Source: a virus. From it: DNA of 64,000 bases. The notes beneath the pieces were generated by a model. The model saw only the letters and a program-made list of their open reading frames with translations, had not been told where the DNA came from and searched no databases. Where the stretch lies: IMG/VR virus record IMGVR_UViG_3300009155_000051, positions 1 through 64,000 of that record. One strand, written 5' to 3'. A program made the translations under genes and the position numbers. Positions 16,096 through 23,906 of the stretch are shown here, one piece after another; position 1 is the first letter of the stretch; every line of letters begins with the position of its first letter.

Positions 16096-16425
16096 TTATT
16101 TTCCTATTATAAGGTCGCTATAACCTAGTTTATTCATTCCCCCAACTTCTTCGTCATTATTTTTTTTAAATTCATCATACATAAATGATTTAACAACTGA
16201 TGAAATACTTTGTTCTGCTTGAGCGATTTTACTTTCCATCCAATCTTCTAATTGGTCATCACCGTCATCTTCCATTTTTTCCCACATAGCTTGAGTCATT
16301 TTAGCAATGAGAAATAATTGTTGTTTTGCCATATATGAACCTTTTTGGTGGTCAGTTTCCGTAATGGTTTTCATTTTGGTAACCAACTTTTCAAGTTGTT
16401 TCTCTGTTAATATAATTTCTTTCAT
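16096..16425 (-). CDS. Tagged hypothetical protein (MKEIILTEKQLEKLV)
   Basis: 109 residues. The open frame begins at 16458 but a TATTTATA element lies inside that extension, and the ATG at 16425 yields the shared tag MKEIILTEKQLEKLVTKM. The remainder is a helical, acidic protein (MEKMEDDGDDQLEDWMESK...). The ILTE site fits (I/L)xE. Starts the operon 16425-14708. Confidence 0.72.
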   Translation of the reverse strand: MKEIILTEKQLEKLVTKMKTITETDHQKGSYMAKQQLFLIAKMTQAMWEKMEDDGDDQLEDWMESKIAQAEQSISSVVKSFMYDEFKKNNDEEVGGMNKLGYSDLIIGK

Positions 16426-16437
16426 ATTCAGTTTATT

Positions 16438-16445
16438 TATAAATA
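16438..16445 (-). promoter_or_regulatory. TATTTATA late-type promoter element
   Basis: Minus strand ATATTTATAAATAAAC, 12 nt before ATG 16425. Confidence 0.5.
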
Positions 16446-16460
16446 TCATAGAAAGCAAAA

Positions 16461-16507
16461 AACCCCCACATTATGTGAGGGTTAATTTTGGACCGACATA
16501 ATGTCGG
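16461..16507 (-). terminator. Double hairpin terminator
   Basis: Two stems: CCGACATTATGTCGG (16493-16507) and ACCCTCACATAATGTGGGGGT with a TTTTTTG tail (about 16461-16483) on the minus strand, below the gene ending at 16537. The ACAT cores are nearly the same in both. Confidence 0.72.
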
Positions 16508-16536
16508 CGACTCCACCATCCTATCTTTAAAGAGAA

Positions 16537-17040
16537 TTAGGAAAACTCTGCTGTTGATGATACTCGAAGACCATCAACCTCCTTATCATAATAATTTGAC
16601 ATATTAATGAAACTTGGTCTGTAATCTGGTTTTTTACTTTGTTCATTCATATAGTTTTCATCCAACACATATCCATCAGGTTGACCCCACTCCAACGCCA
16701 TCTCAATGAATTCTTCAACATTCTGTAATTCACCATACTCGTTAATTATTCTACCTGAACGAATGAACTTTAATAGTTCTTCTTTACTAGTGTAGTATTT
16801 ACCCTCTTGGAAGTTCCATAGAAATTTCCAACCTGAACTTCTCTTTCCTATATGAATTTTCATACCATCAAGGAACTCATCCCAAGCAGACCATTTCTCA
16901 AAACCTTTATTTGTGGTTCTAAAACCATTATAAATGTTCTCCGGACTCCATATATCCAAATCATTTATCTTATCAACCAAGTCAAGGTATTTAACTCTTA
17001 CCTCACCTGATTTTGGTATTCTGTAATAATTTGTGCTCAT
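16537..17040 (-). CDS. Hypothetical phage protein (HIGKRSSGW family)
   Basis: 167 residues with MSTNYYRIP... and KIHIGKRSSGWKFLWNFQEGKYYTSKEELLKFI, a pattern I recognise from numerous uncharacterised phage proteins. The central HIGKRS...GW and NEYGELQNVEEF segments appear to be its conserved core. Followed by a double hairpin terminator. Function unknown. Confidence 0.7.
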   Translation of the reverse strand: MSTNYYRIPKSGEVRVKYLDLVDKINDLDIWSPENIYNGFRTTNKGFEKWSAWDEFLDGMKIHIGKRSSGWKFLWNFQEGKYYTSKEELLKFIRSGRIINEYGELQNVEEFIEMALEWGQPDGYVLDENYMNEQSKKPDYRPSFINMSNYYDKEVDGLRVSSTAEFS

Positions 17041-17052
17041 ATCTTATTATTA

Positions 17053-17328
17053 TTATTTAGTTACTAATGCCTCTACTTTACTTCTCATATGGTCAGCCAA
17101 ATCGTAATCATTAACTGATGTTACGATGATTGAATCAACCAAGTGTTTGAATGGAACGTGAATTAAGAAGTCACTTCCGTTGAAGAAAGTTAAATCATTT
17201 TTCAATTCAAGACAACCCTGAACCATTTTCAAGAATAACTTGAATTGGATTGCATCCACAAATGTTTCGTGTAATAGTTTTCCGAACTTTTCGTTCTCAA
17301 TTCTAACGGAGTAAGTATTTGTTTTCAT
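17053..17328 (-). CDS. Hypothetical protein (91 aa)
   Basis: Compact 91-residue alpha/beta protein (MKTNTYSVRIENEKFGKLLHETFVDAIQFKLFLKMVQGCLEL). It is the first gene after a strong host-like promoter and precedes 16537-17040 by 12 nt. No family recognised; the promoter suggests early expression. Confidence 0.65.
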   Translation of the reverse strand: MKTNTYSVRIENEKFGKLLHETFVDAIQFKLFLKMVQGCLELKNDLTFFNGSDFLIHVPFKHLVDSIIVTSVNDYDLADHMRSKVEALVTK

Positions 17329-17348
17329 ATGTTTAATTTTCTATGGGA

Positions 17349-17379
17349 CAAAGATAATACTTTTATTTTAATAAACAAA
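17349..17379 (-). promoter_or_regulatory. Host-like promoter TTTG-N19-TATCTTTG
   Basis: TATCTTTG (17349-17356) and TTTG (17376-17379), spacer 19; TTTG is the end of the T-run of the adjacent terminator. ATG 20 nt downstream. Confidence 0.8.
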
Positions 17380-17384
17380 AAAAA

Positions 17385-17410
17385 CCTCAACAAATTTTAC
17401 TCTGTTAAGG
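17385..17410 (-). terminator. Intrinsic terminator
   Basis: CCTTAACA-loop-TGTTGAGG with TTTTTTTT on the minus strand, ending the Nudix transcript. Confidence 0.75.
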
Positions 17411-17479
17411 TTTTTATAATACCAACCGTAGAAAGGGGTTGTTGGCTGAATAAATAAATATACAATAAAATTAGAAAAA

Positions 17480-17905
17480 TCAATCTTTCTTTAAGATTCT
17501 ATTAATTAATTTACATAATTGGTCGGTTTTATCATCAAATGGTAGATTTTCAAGGTCAAAGTACCCACATTCAGTGTGTTCCTCACCATCTTTGGCGTTT
17601 TCCAAGTCCGGATTGATTTTTTCATCTGTTTCCATTAAGAACACATACATAAGACCTTTTACTTCTGAACCATCACGATTATATCTTTTAACAAATCCAA
17701 CTAATTTTAAATCATTATCTAATGTATAATCAGTTTCTTCTTTAAATTCTCGTTTAATTCCATCCATTGGATGTTCATCTTTTTCTAAATTACCACCCGG
17801 TATACTCCATTGACCAGGTAATGAATCTTTAGCATTTCTTTTACATAGTAACACCTCATCACCACATTTGACAATTACACCGGAATATCGTTTTACTTCT
17901 TTCAT
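17480..17905 (-). CDS. Nudix hydrolase
   Basis: 141 residues. Nudix box at 38-60, GGNLEKDEHPMDGIKREFKEE, matches GX5EX7REUXEE; the usual Gly near its end is Asp59. Family members hydrolyse nucleoside diphosphate derivatives, and DNA-phage versions often sanitise dNTPs or modify RNA caps. The lead-in VIVKCGDEVLLCKRN...PGQWSIPGG is typical of MutT-like proteins. Divergent from the DUF192 gene across a 29-base gap. Substrate unknown. Confidence 0.9.
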   Translation of the reverse strand: MKEVKRYSGVIVKCGDEVLLCKRNAKDSLPGQWSIPGGNLEKDEHPMDGIKREFKEETDYTLDNDLKLVGFVKRYNRDGSEVKGLMYVFLMETDEKINPDLENAKDGEEHTECGYFDLENLPFDDKTDQLCKLINRILKKD

Positions 17906-17921
17906 TTTATATTTTTTTGTG

Positions 17922-17929
17922 TATTTATA
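17922..17929 (+). promoter_or_regulatory. TATTTATA late-type promoter element
   Basis: TATTTATATGTATATGG: 5 nt between octamer and ATG 17935. Confidence 0.45.
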
Positions 17930-17934
17930 TGTAT

Positions 17935-18282
17935 ATGGAATTAAGTATAAACAAAAATAAATTCAAAGTCAAAACTGTTATATCATCCAAAGACACTAGT
18001 CAAGGAATGATGAACAAAAAATTTGATAATACCTTTAATGGTATGTTATTTATTATGTCCGAAGGACAACACTGTTTTTGGATGAAGAATTGTATAACAC
18101 CATTGGATATTATTATGATTGAAGATGATATTATAACAAAAATTCACCACAACTGTCCCCCTTGTAAAACCAAAGATTGTAGAAATTATTGTGGTGAAGG
18201 TGATATGATACTTGAACTTCAAGGTGGTACCTGTAAAGAATTAGGTATTAAGTCCGGAGACAAAATTGTTCATTACGATTGA
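17935..18282 (+). CDS. DUF192 family protein
   Basis: 115 residues. NTFNGMLFIMSEGQHCFWMKNCITPLDIIMIEDDIITKIHHNCPPC carries the signature FWMKNCxxPLDxxxxD of DUF192, usually a secreted small domain. This version lacks a signal peptide and has additional Cys (CPPCKTKDCRNYC). Start at the ATG just after TATTTATA; the upstream MCIYMY codons are within the promoter. Function of DUF192 is not established. Confidence 0.85.
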   Translation: MELSINKNKFKVKTVISSKDTSQGMMNKKFDNTFNGMLFIMSEGQHCFWMKNCITPLDIIMIEDDIITKIHHNCPPCKTKDCRNYCGEGDMILELQGGTCKELGIKSGDKIVHYD

Positions 18283-19676
18283 TTTATCTTCTCCTGTAAT
18301 AATTTTACAAACTCATTCTGAATCATTTTAGTAAACTTAACTGAAGGAGAATCTTCCGCCTCATTATATCTACTACTACCTTTTGGTGGTCTTTTTCCTC
18401 TACCTAAGTAACTTAATCCTGAAATATTTGTAATACATTTGTGACCCCCACTATTTGCTTGAATGAAATCCCAAACATTCACATTAATATTATCCAACAT
18501 TTGTCTATGTTCTTCAGGTAATTCTGAAAAAGGTTTTTCCATCATTTCACCAATGTGGATTAACTTCTCTTTACCATCTTCCATTGTTTTAAATTCTTTA
18601 CCATATAACGCAACAAAATCCTTAAATGTAAACCCAATTGATTCCGCATTAAAATCTTTTGAAGTTTCCGATACCCATTTAATAGTTGAAAGAGGTATTT
18701 CACGTTGTTTTAATTGGTCCTCCCATTTAGACAATACCTCTTGAGCTATCTCACCTAAATTAACACCTTTTAACTCTCGTTCTTTTTTGAAAGGATTACA
18801 AGATGCCTGAACTAATCCTAATGGCCAAGCAATAACTAAAAAGTCAGCTTCAGGATTATTTTTAAATGGTGTATATCTATCATAAGAACCTGGCTTAAAC
18901 ATTGACCCACCACCGTATTGAACGATAATATTACCTAATACTTTAACATTAGGACTGTCTTGCATTGATTTAACATACTCATCTTTATTTACTTCAAGTT
19001 GTTCCGGTTTTGCATAACCTTTTTCAACCATTATTGATTTAATAGTATTAAGAATATTCAATAACGATGGTGTACATTTCATTACCAAAGTTTCTAAGAA
19101 ACCTGGTTTATTTTTAAATGCCAATAATAGTTTGTTAACAACTAAACCCATTAACATTTTATTTTTTTCTAATGATTTTTCTTTATCTACATTGAATAAA
19201 TAAGATATAACTTGGTCCACACTAATTTCATTCATAGCGTAATTTGCCGAGTCAACCGTTGAAATAAGTAAGATATCTGAAGATGGAAATATATCTTTAG
19301 GAGATACAACTTGAGAAATTGTTTCAACATTTGAACGAGAACTTCTAAATGAAGTTGATTTAGTATCCTCAGCACCGGCTTGTCTATCGTGGTGGTCTGT
19401 ATGAATCACAAACATTGGTTTTCCGTGAGCAAAATCCACTAAGACAGGCATCACGTCCCCTTTGGCATCATTCTTCTTTACAGCGAATTCTTTATCACCA
19501 TATTGGATGATATGAGCATCAATTACATCAATACCGTTATTTTTAAGATACTCTTTCATCGCAATTGCTGTCGTAACACCATCTAAATCTTGGTGAAAAT
19601 ATATTTCAGCCTTAGGATATCTTTTAGCGAGAGCGTTAATATCTCTTAAACCACTTTCATTTATTAATTTTTTCAT
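18273..19676 (-). CDS. Tagged DHH-family phosphoesterase
   Basis: 467 residues. After a short tag (MKKLINESGLRDINALA) come HQDLDGVTTA (28-37, DHH motif I with D30 and D32), DFAHGKP (81-87) and HTDHHDRQ (92-99), the DHH metal site, and S..DSANY. DHH enzymes cleave phosphodiesters in nucleotides or ssDNA (RecJ, NrnA-like). The C-terminal domain is unassigned. The tag and location between 19679-20782 and the DUF192 gene suggest delivery with the virion; this is inference. Its end overlaps the convergent DUF192 gene by 10 nt. Confidence 0.82.
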   Translation of the reverse strand: MKKLINESGLRDINALAKRYPKAEIYFHQDLDGVTTAIAMKEYLKNNGIDVIDAHIIQYGDKEFAVKKNDAKGDVMPVLVDFAHGKPMFVIHTDHHDRQAGAEDTKSTSFRSSRSNVETISQVVSPKDIFPSSDILLISTVDSANYAMNEISVDQVISYLFNVDKEKSLEKNKMLMGLVVNKLLLAFKNKPGFLETLVMKCTPSLLNILNTIKSIMVEKGYAKPEQLEVNKDEYVKSMQDSPNVKVLGNIIVQYGGGSMFKPGSYDRYTPFKNNPEADFLVIAWPLGLVQASCNPFKKERELKGVNLGEIAQEVLSKWEDQLKQREIPLSTIKWVSETSKDFNAESIGFTFKDFVALYGKEFKTMEDGKEKLIHIGEMMEKPFSELPEEHRQMLDNINVNVWDFIQANSGGHKCITNISGLSYLGRGKRPPKGSSRYNEAEDSPSVKFTKMIQNEFVKLLQEKINQS

Positions 19677-19678
19677 AA

Positions 19679-20782
19679 TTATATTGCCGCCTTTACCGCA
19701 GTCCCAAACATACTTTTAAGTGCGTCTCCAATAAAGTCACCACCAGTTGATGCAACAGGTGCGGCAGGTGCCGATGTTACAGGAGCAACTGTCGTTGGTT
19801 GTCCATTAATAATACCACCAAAATCTTCCGCCCAAGATTTTTGACCTTCAGGTGTTTGATTAAATTGATTAACTTTTTCTTCTAAATCACTGTATTTTTG
19901 CATCAATTCATCCGGACCAACAAAATTCGCAACACCTAAAAAATCTAATAACCTTAAATACCATTTAGTTCTACCCATTAAAGAACGTGTTGCTCTGTTA
20001 CCAAACAATCTTGGAACACCTCCACGAACTTTTGACATAAATGATGCGTTCGCCAAACCTTTATTATCTCTGAATCCTCTAAACGCAGTATCTTTTTCTA
20101 TTTGTTTTATTAATCGTTTTTTTTCAAGTGAAGATAATGTTTTCCCTTCTAATTTCGCCAACTCAATTGAACGAGTACCCATTTTTGCTCCGGCACTTTT
20201 AAAAATTTGAATATATTCTTCAATAACTTTAACTAACCCTCTACCTAAAAATGGTACTCTACCAATTAACGCTTTTAACATATTAAGTAATTTAGTCCCC
20301 CAACTTGGTGCACTAGAAACCATTTTGGCAATAGGACCTCCCGCAGCTTTAGCCGTTTCCGCAATCTTAGCTGCATCACCAGCAACGGCCGCTGCTTTAA
20401 ACGCTTTAGTACTTGCCCCACCCTTTTTCATCACACCTATCGCCGTTTTACCAATTGCGTCACCAATAATTGGAACTGCGGATATTAAAGATAAAATAGC
20501 AAATAACTTATCCCCTTGTCTCCAATAACTAATACCATTAACAACATCAACAATACCTGTTGGGTCAAAAATACCAACAAGGTCACCCAATGTATTATAC
20601 CATTTAGCTTCTTTAAGAAGTTTTGATTTTTCAGGATAAGCCGAACGTAAGAACTCAACAACAAAAATTCTATCTTCTTTAGATAATGTATCCCATTTTT
20701 CTTGAAGTATTTTTTCCTGTTCTTCTTTATATATTTGAAGAATATGTTCTTTTAATTCTGATTCTGTTATAGTTTTTTTCAT
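19679..20782 (-). CDS. Tagged protein with toxin-like hydrophobic domain
   Basis: 367 residues starting MKKTITESELKEHILQIYKEE. Residues about 60-130 (LGDLVGIFDPTGIVDVVNGISYWRQGDKLFAILSLISAVPIIGDAIGKTAIGVMKKGG) resemble the glycine-rich membrane or pre-toxin regions of polymorphic toxins, which often precede a catalytic tail. The rest is basic and helical with a C-terminal Ala/Pro/Thr-rich linker. Forms an operon with the DHH gene 2 nt downstream. A virion-injected membrane-active protein is a hypothesis. Confidence 0.7.
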   Translation of the reverse strand: MKKTITESELKEHILQIYKEEQEKILQEKWDTLSKEDRIFVVEFLRSAYPEKSKLLKEAKWYNTLGDLVGIFDPTGIVDVVNGISYWRQGDKLFAILSLISAVPIIGDAIGKTAIGVMKKGGASTKAFKAAAVAGDAAKIAETAKAAGGPIAKMVSSAPSWGTKLLNMLKALIGRVPFLGRGLVKVIEEYIQIFKSAGAKMGTRSIELAKLEGKTLSSLEKKRLIKQIEKDTAFRGFRDNKGLANASFMSKVRGGVPRLFGNRATRSLMGRTKWYLRLLDFLGVANFVGPDELMQKYSDLEEKVNQFNQTPEGQKSWAEDFGGIINGQPTTVAPVTSAPAAPVASTGGDFIGDALKSMFGTAVKAAI

Positions 20783-20783
20783 A

Positions 20784-21143
20784 TTAATCCCAGCTTAAGA
20801 AAAATTTAATTTGATTATCTTCACATCTTAATTTTCCGGCACCCCATCCATTAATCCCTTTAAACTCAATCGCCTCACCAAGTTTCATCGTAACTTTATC
20901 AGTTAAACGAATCGCAGAACCAGTCTTAACAACAATTCCACCAACTGTGGGAGCACCTTTAACAGCAATTACCTGTAAAGCGTTTGTTTTAGGTAATCCA
21001 TAATCAGGATTTTTTTTAATAGCATTTAATAATGTATCAGTAAAACTATTTGCCCCACCCATCATTTCATCTTCGTTAATTAAATTATATCTTGAACGGA
21101 TATCGTTTCTTTCTTCTTCGGAAATTATAAATCTTTTTGCCAT
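20784..21143 (-). CDS. Tagged hypothetical protein (MAKRFIISEEERNDIRSRY)
   Basis: 119 residues. The ATG at 21143 is preferred because a TATTTATA element lies 15 nt upstream inside the longer open frame. MAKRFIISEEERNDIRSRYNLINEDEMMGG is a related tag form (ISE). The body is a beta-rich small domain (NPDYGLPKTNALQVIAVKGAPTVGGIVVKTG). One base from 19679-20782. Function unknown. Confidence 0.68.
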   Translation of the reverse strand: MAKRFIISEEERNDIRSRYNLINEDEMMGGANSFTDTLLNAIKKNPDYGLPKTNALQVIAVKGAPTVGGIVVKTGSAIRLTDKVTMKLGEAIEFKGINGWGAGKLRCEDNQIKFFLSWD

Positions 21144-21158
21144 AATAAATCTTTTAGT

Positions 21159-21166
21159 TATAAATA
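21159..21166 (-). promoter_or_regulatory. TATTTATA late-type promoter element
   Basis: TATATTTATAACTAAAAG on the minus strand, 15 nt before ATG 21143. Confidence 0.55.
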
Positions 21167-21180
21167 TACGGAAAATAAAA

Positions 21181-21200
21181 AAGAGGTTATACAACCTCTT
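21181..21200 (-). terminator. Terminator containing the methyltransferase stop codon
   Basis: Minus strand AAGAGGTT-GTAT-AACCTCTT followed by TTTTATTTTC; the TAA stop (21187-21189) lies in the loop and 3' arm. Confidence 0.8.
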
Positions 21201-22050
21201 CTTTTAATTCTAATTTTGTTTGTTTTCGTTCATCAATTAACGCTTGGACTCTTTTTCTTGCAATCTCAGTATAATCCGGAGACAACTCAATTCCAATCCA
21301 TCGTCTATCTAATAACTCAGCCGCAAATGCTGATGTTCCACTTCCCATAAAGGGGTCAAGAACAATATCGTTCTTATAAGACAATATTTTAATTGCTTTT
21401 GACGGGATGTCCATCGAGAATGTAGCTTTAGTTAATGACCTAGTGTCCGCAAAATATTCCCATCGACCAAACACCAAATTCATAAACTCTTTCTTGTCTT
21501 CGTCTTGATAAACCATTTTATTTTTAACCTTACCATCTTCAGTAGTAACCTCAGTTGGTGTTCCCAACCATTGTGAGACCCCTTTAGATAATTTTTTACT
21601 TGTTTTCTTATAAGCTAAAATTATACACTCTTTAGGATTGTAAACATAAGGTGCTGAAGCACTCATCCAAGAACCCCAAGCTGTCTGTCTAACTCTATGG
21701 GGACTATCTTCTGTAAGGTCAACTAACCCACTAAACTTAAACCCCACTTCTTTCATCATCATCCAAAACTCCGCAACAAATAATATTCTCCCACCTCTTT
21801 CTTGAACATTCAATTCATTTGGAACATTCACCGCAATCCTACCATCATCCTTCAATACTCGGAACGCCTCTCTCAACCAATCTTTTGACCACTCGTAATA
21901 CTCTTCCATTGGTAAATCATCCTTATGAACATCATAAGATATGTTTACGTTATATGGTGGTGATGTTACTAGTAAATCAATTGAACCTTCAGGAAATGTT
22001 TTCATTACCTCAATACAATCTCCATTTATAATCTTTCCTGTTTCTATCAT
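21187..22050 (-). CDS. Beta-class amino-DNA methyltransferase (N6-adenine or N4-cytosine)
   Basis: 287 residues. Motif IV TSPPYN (29-34) precedes motif I DPFMGSGT (232-239), the order of the beta class. SPPY is common among N4-cytosine enzymes but also found in N6-adenine ones, so the base is not decided. The target recognition domain lies between, around residues 100-200. It ends in a terminator and closes the operon 24846-21187. No partner endonuclease was recognised. Confidence 0.88.
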   Translation of the reverse strand: MIETGKIINGDCIEVMKTFPEGSIDLLVTSPPYNVNISYDVHKDDLPMEEYYEWSKDWLREAFRVLKDDGRIAVNVPNELNVQERGGRILFVAEFWMMMKEVGFKFSGLVDLTEDSPHRVRQTAWGSWMSASAPYVYNPKECIILAYKKTSKKLSKGVSQWLGTPTEVTTEDGKVKNKMVYQDEDKKEFMNLVFGRWEYFADTRSLTKATFSMDIPSKAIKILSYKNDIVLDPFMGSGTSAFAAELLDRRWIGIELSPDYTEIARKRVQALIDERKQTKLELKEEVV

Positions 22051-22051
22051 C

Positions 22052-22363
22052 TTACTCTTTTAATTGGTATTCCCAACCATCTTCTTTTTTAATTGGTATT
22101 ATTTCTAAATCTAAAAACACTGCGTTCTGCTCACCTGCGTGTAACCCTAATATATTATAATCGTAAAACTCTTCCGCTTCACCATAAGTCATTAGGTCTC
22201 TTTCTTGTAGTATATTTAATATCCCTTGTTTTGAATATAATATCTTTCTGCCCGAAGAACCAAACTCCTCAACAATCCCAACTATTGCACTTTCTAACCC
22301 ATCCAATAGAATCGCACCTTCTGCGTATTCATCAATATCAACAACCACTTTCAAGACGTTCAA
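22052..22363 (-). CDS. Hypothetical protein, widespread phage family
   Basis: 103 residues. YAEGAILLDGLESAIVGIVEEFG...MTYGEAEEFYDYNILGLHAGEQNAVFLD matches a phage family with the conserved pattern DGx(E)xAI(I/V)G and MTYEEAxEYFxFN. Function unknown. Overlaps the upstream DUF3310 gene's stop by 26 nt. Confidence 0.65.
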   Translation of the reverse strand: MNVLKVVVDIDEYAEGAILLDGLESAIVGIVEEFGSSGRKILYSKQGILNILQERDLMTYGEAEEFYDYNILGLHAGEQNAVFLDLEIIPIKKEDGWEYQLKE

Positions 22364-22574
22364 TTTTACGATTCAAATACCACAACGCTTTTTTCATATC
22401 CTGAAGTTCTTTATCAGAATCTTTCTTACCAGCTCTTGCGACATATTTTACAACATTGAAGATATAAGCATCTTTATCAAGACCCCAAGCTTCACACACT
22501 TTTACAACCTCATATGGATTGTCTTGTCCCCCGTAATGTTCCGGGTGATTTACCATTTCTTTATTTTCTGACAT
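22338..22574 (-). CDS. DUF3310 family protein (nucleotide kinase-like)
   Basis: 78 residues. VNHPEHYGG...EVVKVCEAWGLDKDAYIFNVVKYVARAGKKDSDKELQDMKKALWYLNRKIE is the conserved DUF3310 core with H-P-x-H-Y, a conserved Arg and a C-terminal helix. The family is common in phages and sometimes named nucleotide kinase, without proof. Sits between glutamine synthetase and a hypothetical gene, 1 nt from the former. Confidence 0.85.
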   Translation of the reverse strand: MSENKEMVNHPEHYGGQDNPYEVVKVCEAWGLDKDAYIFNVVKYVARAGKKDSDKELQDMKKALWYLNRKIERLESGC

Positions 22575-22575
22575 A

Positions 22576-23688
22576 CTATTCTTCTCTATATTCCCCTAAT
22601 AATTCTTCATTTGACATAATACCCGAGAATTGTTCTCTGATTTTTGATGTATCCACATCGTCATACATTGCGTGAATGGTTTTTTCCAATTGGTTAGCAA
22701 AAACCAATGCGTCATAAATAACACCAATAACTTTATACGGATTAGCGTTTGACGATGGTCTTCTATCCTCAAGGTAACCTTTCCAAGTTTCACCAACTGA
22801 TTTAGGAACTCTAATAGACGCCCCTCTATCCGATATACCCCAACTAAATTTGTCGATTGATTGTGTCTCAAATTTACCAGTTAATCTTAAATGATTATCC
22901 GAACCATAGTTTTCAATATGAATATTTTGTCTTGAATCAAATGAACCAAAAATTAATTTAAAATAATCTTCCCCACCTACTTCTCTCATCTTTTTGTTTG
23001 AGAAGTTTGTGTGTAACCCTGAACCATTCCACTCCCCAATTTGAATTGGTTTTGGATGAAGTTCAATTGCATAACCTCTTTTCTCGGCTAGTTTATGTAA
23101 GATGTATCTTGACATCCATAAGTCATCAGCTGATGCTAATTTACCTTTGGAGAATATTTGATATTCCCATTGTCCTAACGCAACCTCAGCATTGGTTCCC
23201 TCAACATTAATACCTAACTCAAGACAATAATTTAAATGTTCATCACTTAAATCTCTACCAACTATTTGTCCACCAACACCACAATAGTATTTACCTTGTG
23301 GGTCAACAGTTCCACCTCTTTCAAACCCTAGAACATCTTTGTTGTGAGCTGAACGAATAAAGTATTCTTGTTCAAACCCAATCCAAAAATCGGTATCTTC
23401 ATCACCTAACTTACTTCTGTCGTTTGTTTCGTGTGGTTTATTATCTTTATCCAACACCTCACATAAAACATAAACCAAATTAGTATTACCTTTTTTATAC
23501 ATTCTAACAGGTTTAAGGTAACAATCTGAAGAGAATCCTTCGGCTTGCATAGTTGAACTACCATCAAAACCCCACGCAGGAATATCACTAACCTCTTTTG
23601 GTAATGTATCAACAACTTTAATTTTACTTCTTAAATTTGGTTCCGGCTTGTATCCGTCAAGCCAAATGTATTCCAACTTCACTTTCAT
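22576..23688 (-). CDS. glnII: Type II (eukaryote-type) glutamine synthetase
   Basis: 370 residues, complete. Beta-grasp region WGFDGSSTMQAEG (39-51), GFEQEYF (104-110, metal and glutamate site), EGTNAEVALGQWEYQI (163-178), NGSGLHTNFS (221-230), NHLRLTGKFET (265-275), RGASIRVP (288-295) and YLEDRRPSSNANPY (305-318) are all present in order, so it is probably active. It makes glutamine from glutamate, ammonia and ATP in the cytoplasm. In a phage this is a nitrogen auxiliary metabolic gene, perhaps feeding nucleotide synthesis. Starts 4 nt before the upstream gene's stop. Confidence 0.93.
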   Translation of the reverse strand: MKVKLEYIWLDGYKPEPNLRSKIKVVDTLPKEVSDIPAWGFDGSSTMQAEGFSSDCYLKPVRMYKKGNTNLVYVLCEVLDKDNKPHETNDRSKLGDEDTDFWIGFEQEYFIRSAHNKDVLGFERGGTVDPQGKYYCGVGGQIVGRDLSDEHLNYCLELGINVEGTNAEVALGQWEYQIFSKGKLASADDLWMSRYILHKLAEKRGYAIELHPKPIQIGEWNGSGLHTNFSNKKMREVGGEDYFKLIFGSFDSRQNIHIENYGSDNHLRLTGKFETQSIDKFSWGISDRGASIRVPKSVGETWKGYLEDRRPSSNANPYKVIGVIYDALVFANQLEKTIHAMYDDVDTSKIREQFSGIMSNEELLGEYREE

Positions 23689-23906
23689 AATTTAACAATA
23701 TAATATTTATTTATTTTTATACTTTTTTTATAACCATTTCTTACAGAGAATAATGGTTTTGTTGTAACATTAATCCCAAACCCATCATTAAATCTAATAG
23801 ACCACCCGGATGGTGATATACTAAATAAAATAGAATACTTGAGTACTCTAATTATAGTTTGACTACAACCACTACCAATGTAATATGTTTTTTTAGATAG
23901 CCACAT
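23685..23906 (-). CDS. Hypothetical beta-rich protein (73 aa)
   Basis: MWLSKKTYYIGSGCSQTIIRVLKYSILFSISPSGWSIRFNDGFGINVTTKPLF. The ATG at 23906 lies inside the stop region of the wHTH-like gene, a tight overlap of 14 nt. Alternating polar and hydrophobic residues suggest a beta structure. No family recognised. Confidence 0.5.
   Translation of the reverse strand: MWLSKKTYYIGSGCSQTIIRVLKYSILFSISPSGWSIRFNDGFGINVTTKPLFSVRNGYKKSIKINKYYIVKL

Noticed and set aside
16425-16445. T4-type late promoter TATAAATA
   Set aside because: At most sites the coding strand reads TATTTATA, not TATAAATA. 16438 contains both readings because TATTTATAAATA is nearly symmetric.
16455-16530. 28-residue open frame across the double hairpin (starts MVESPTLCRS)
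   Set aside because: The hairpins explain the sequence as a terminator, and the frame runs through the T-run and promoter of the next gene.
22596-22871. Open frame inside the glutamine synthetase gene
   Set aside because: Shares its bases with conserved catalytic motifs of the real gene in another frame and has no recognisable family.
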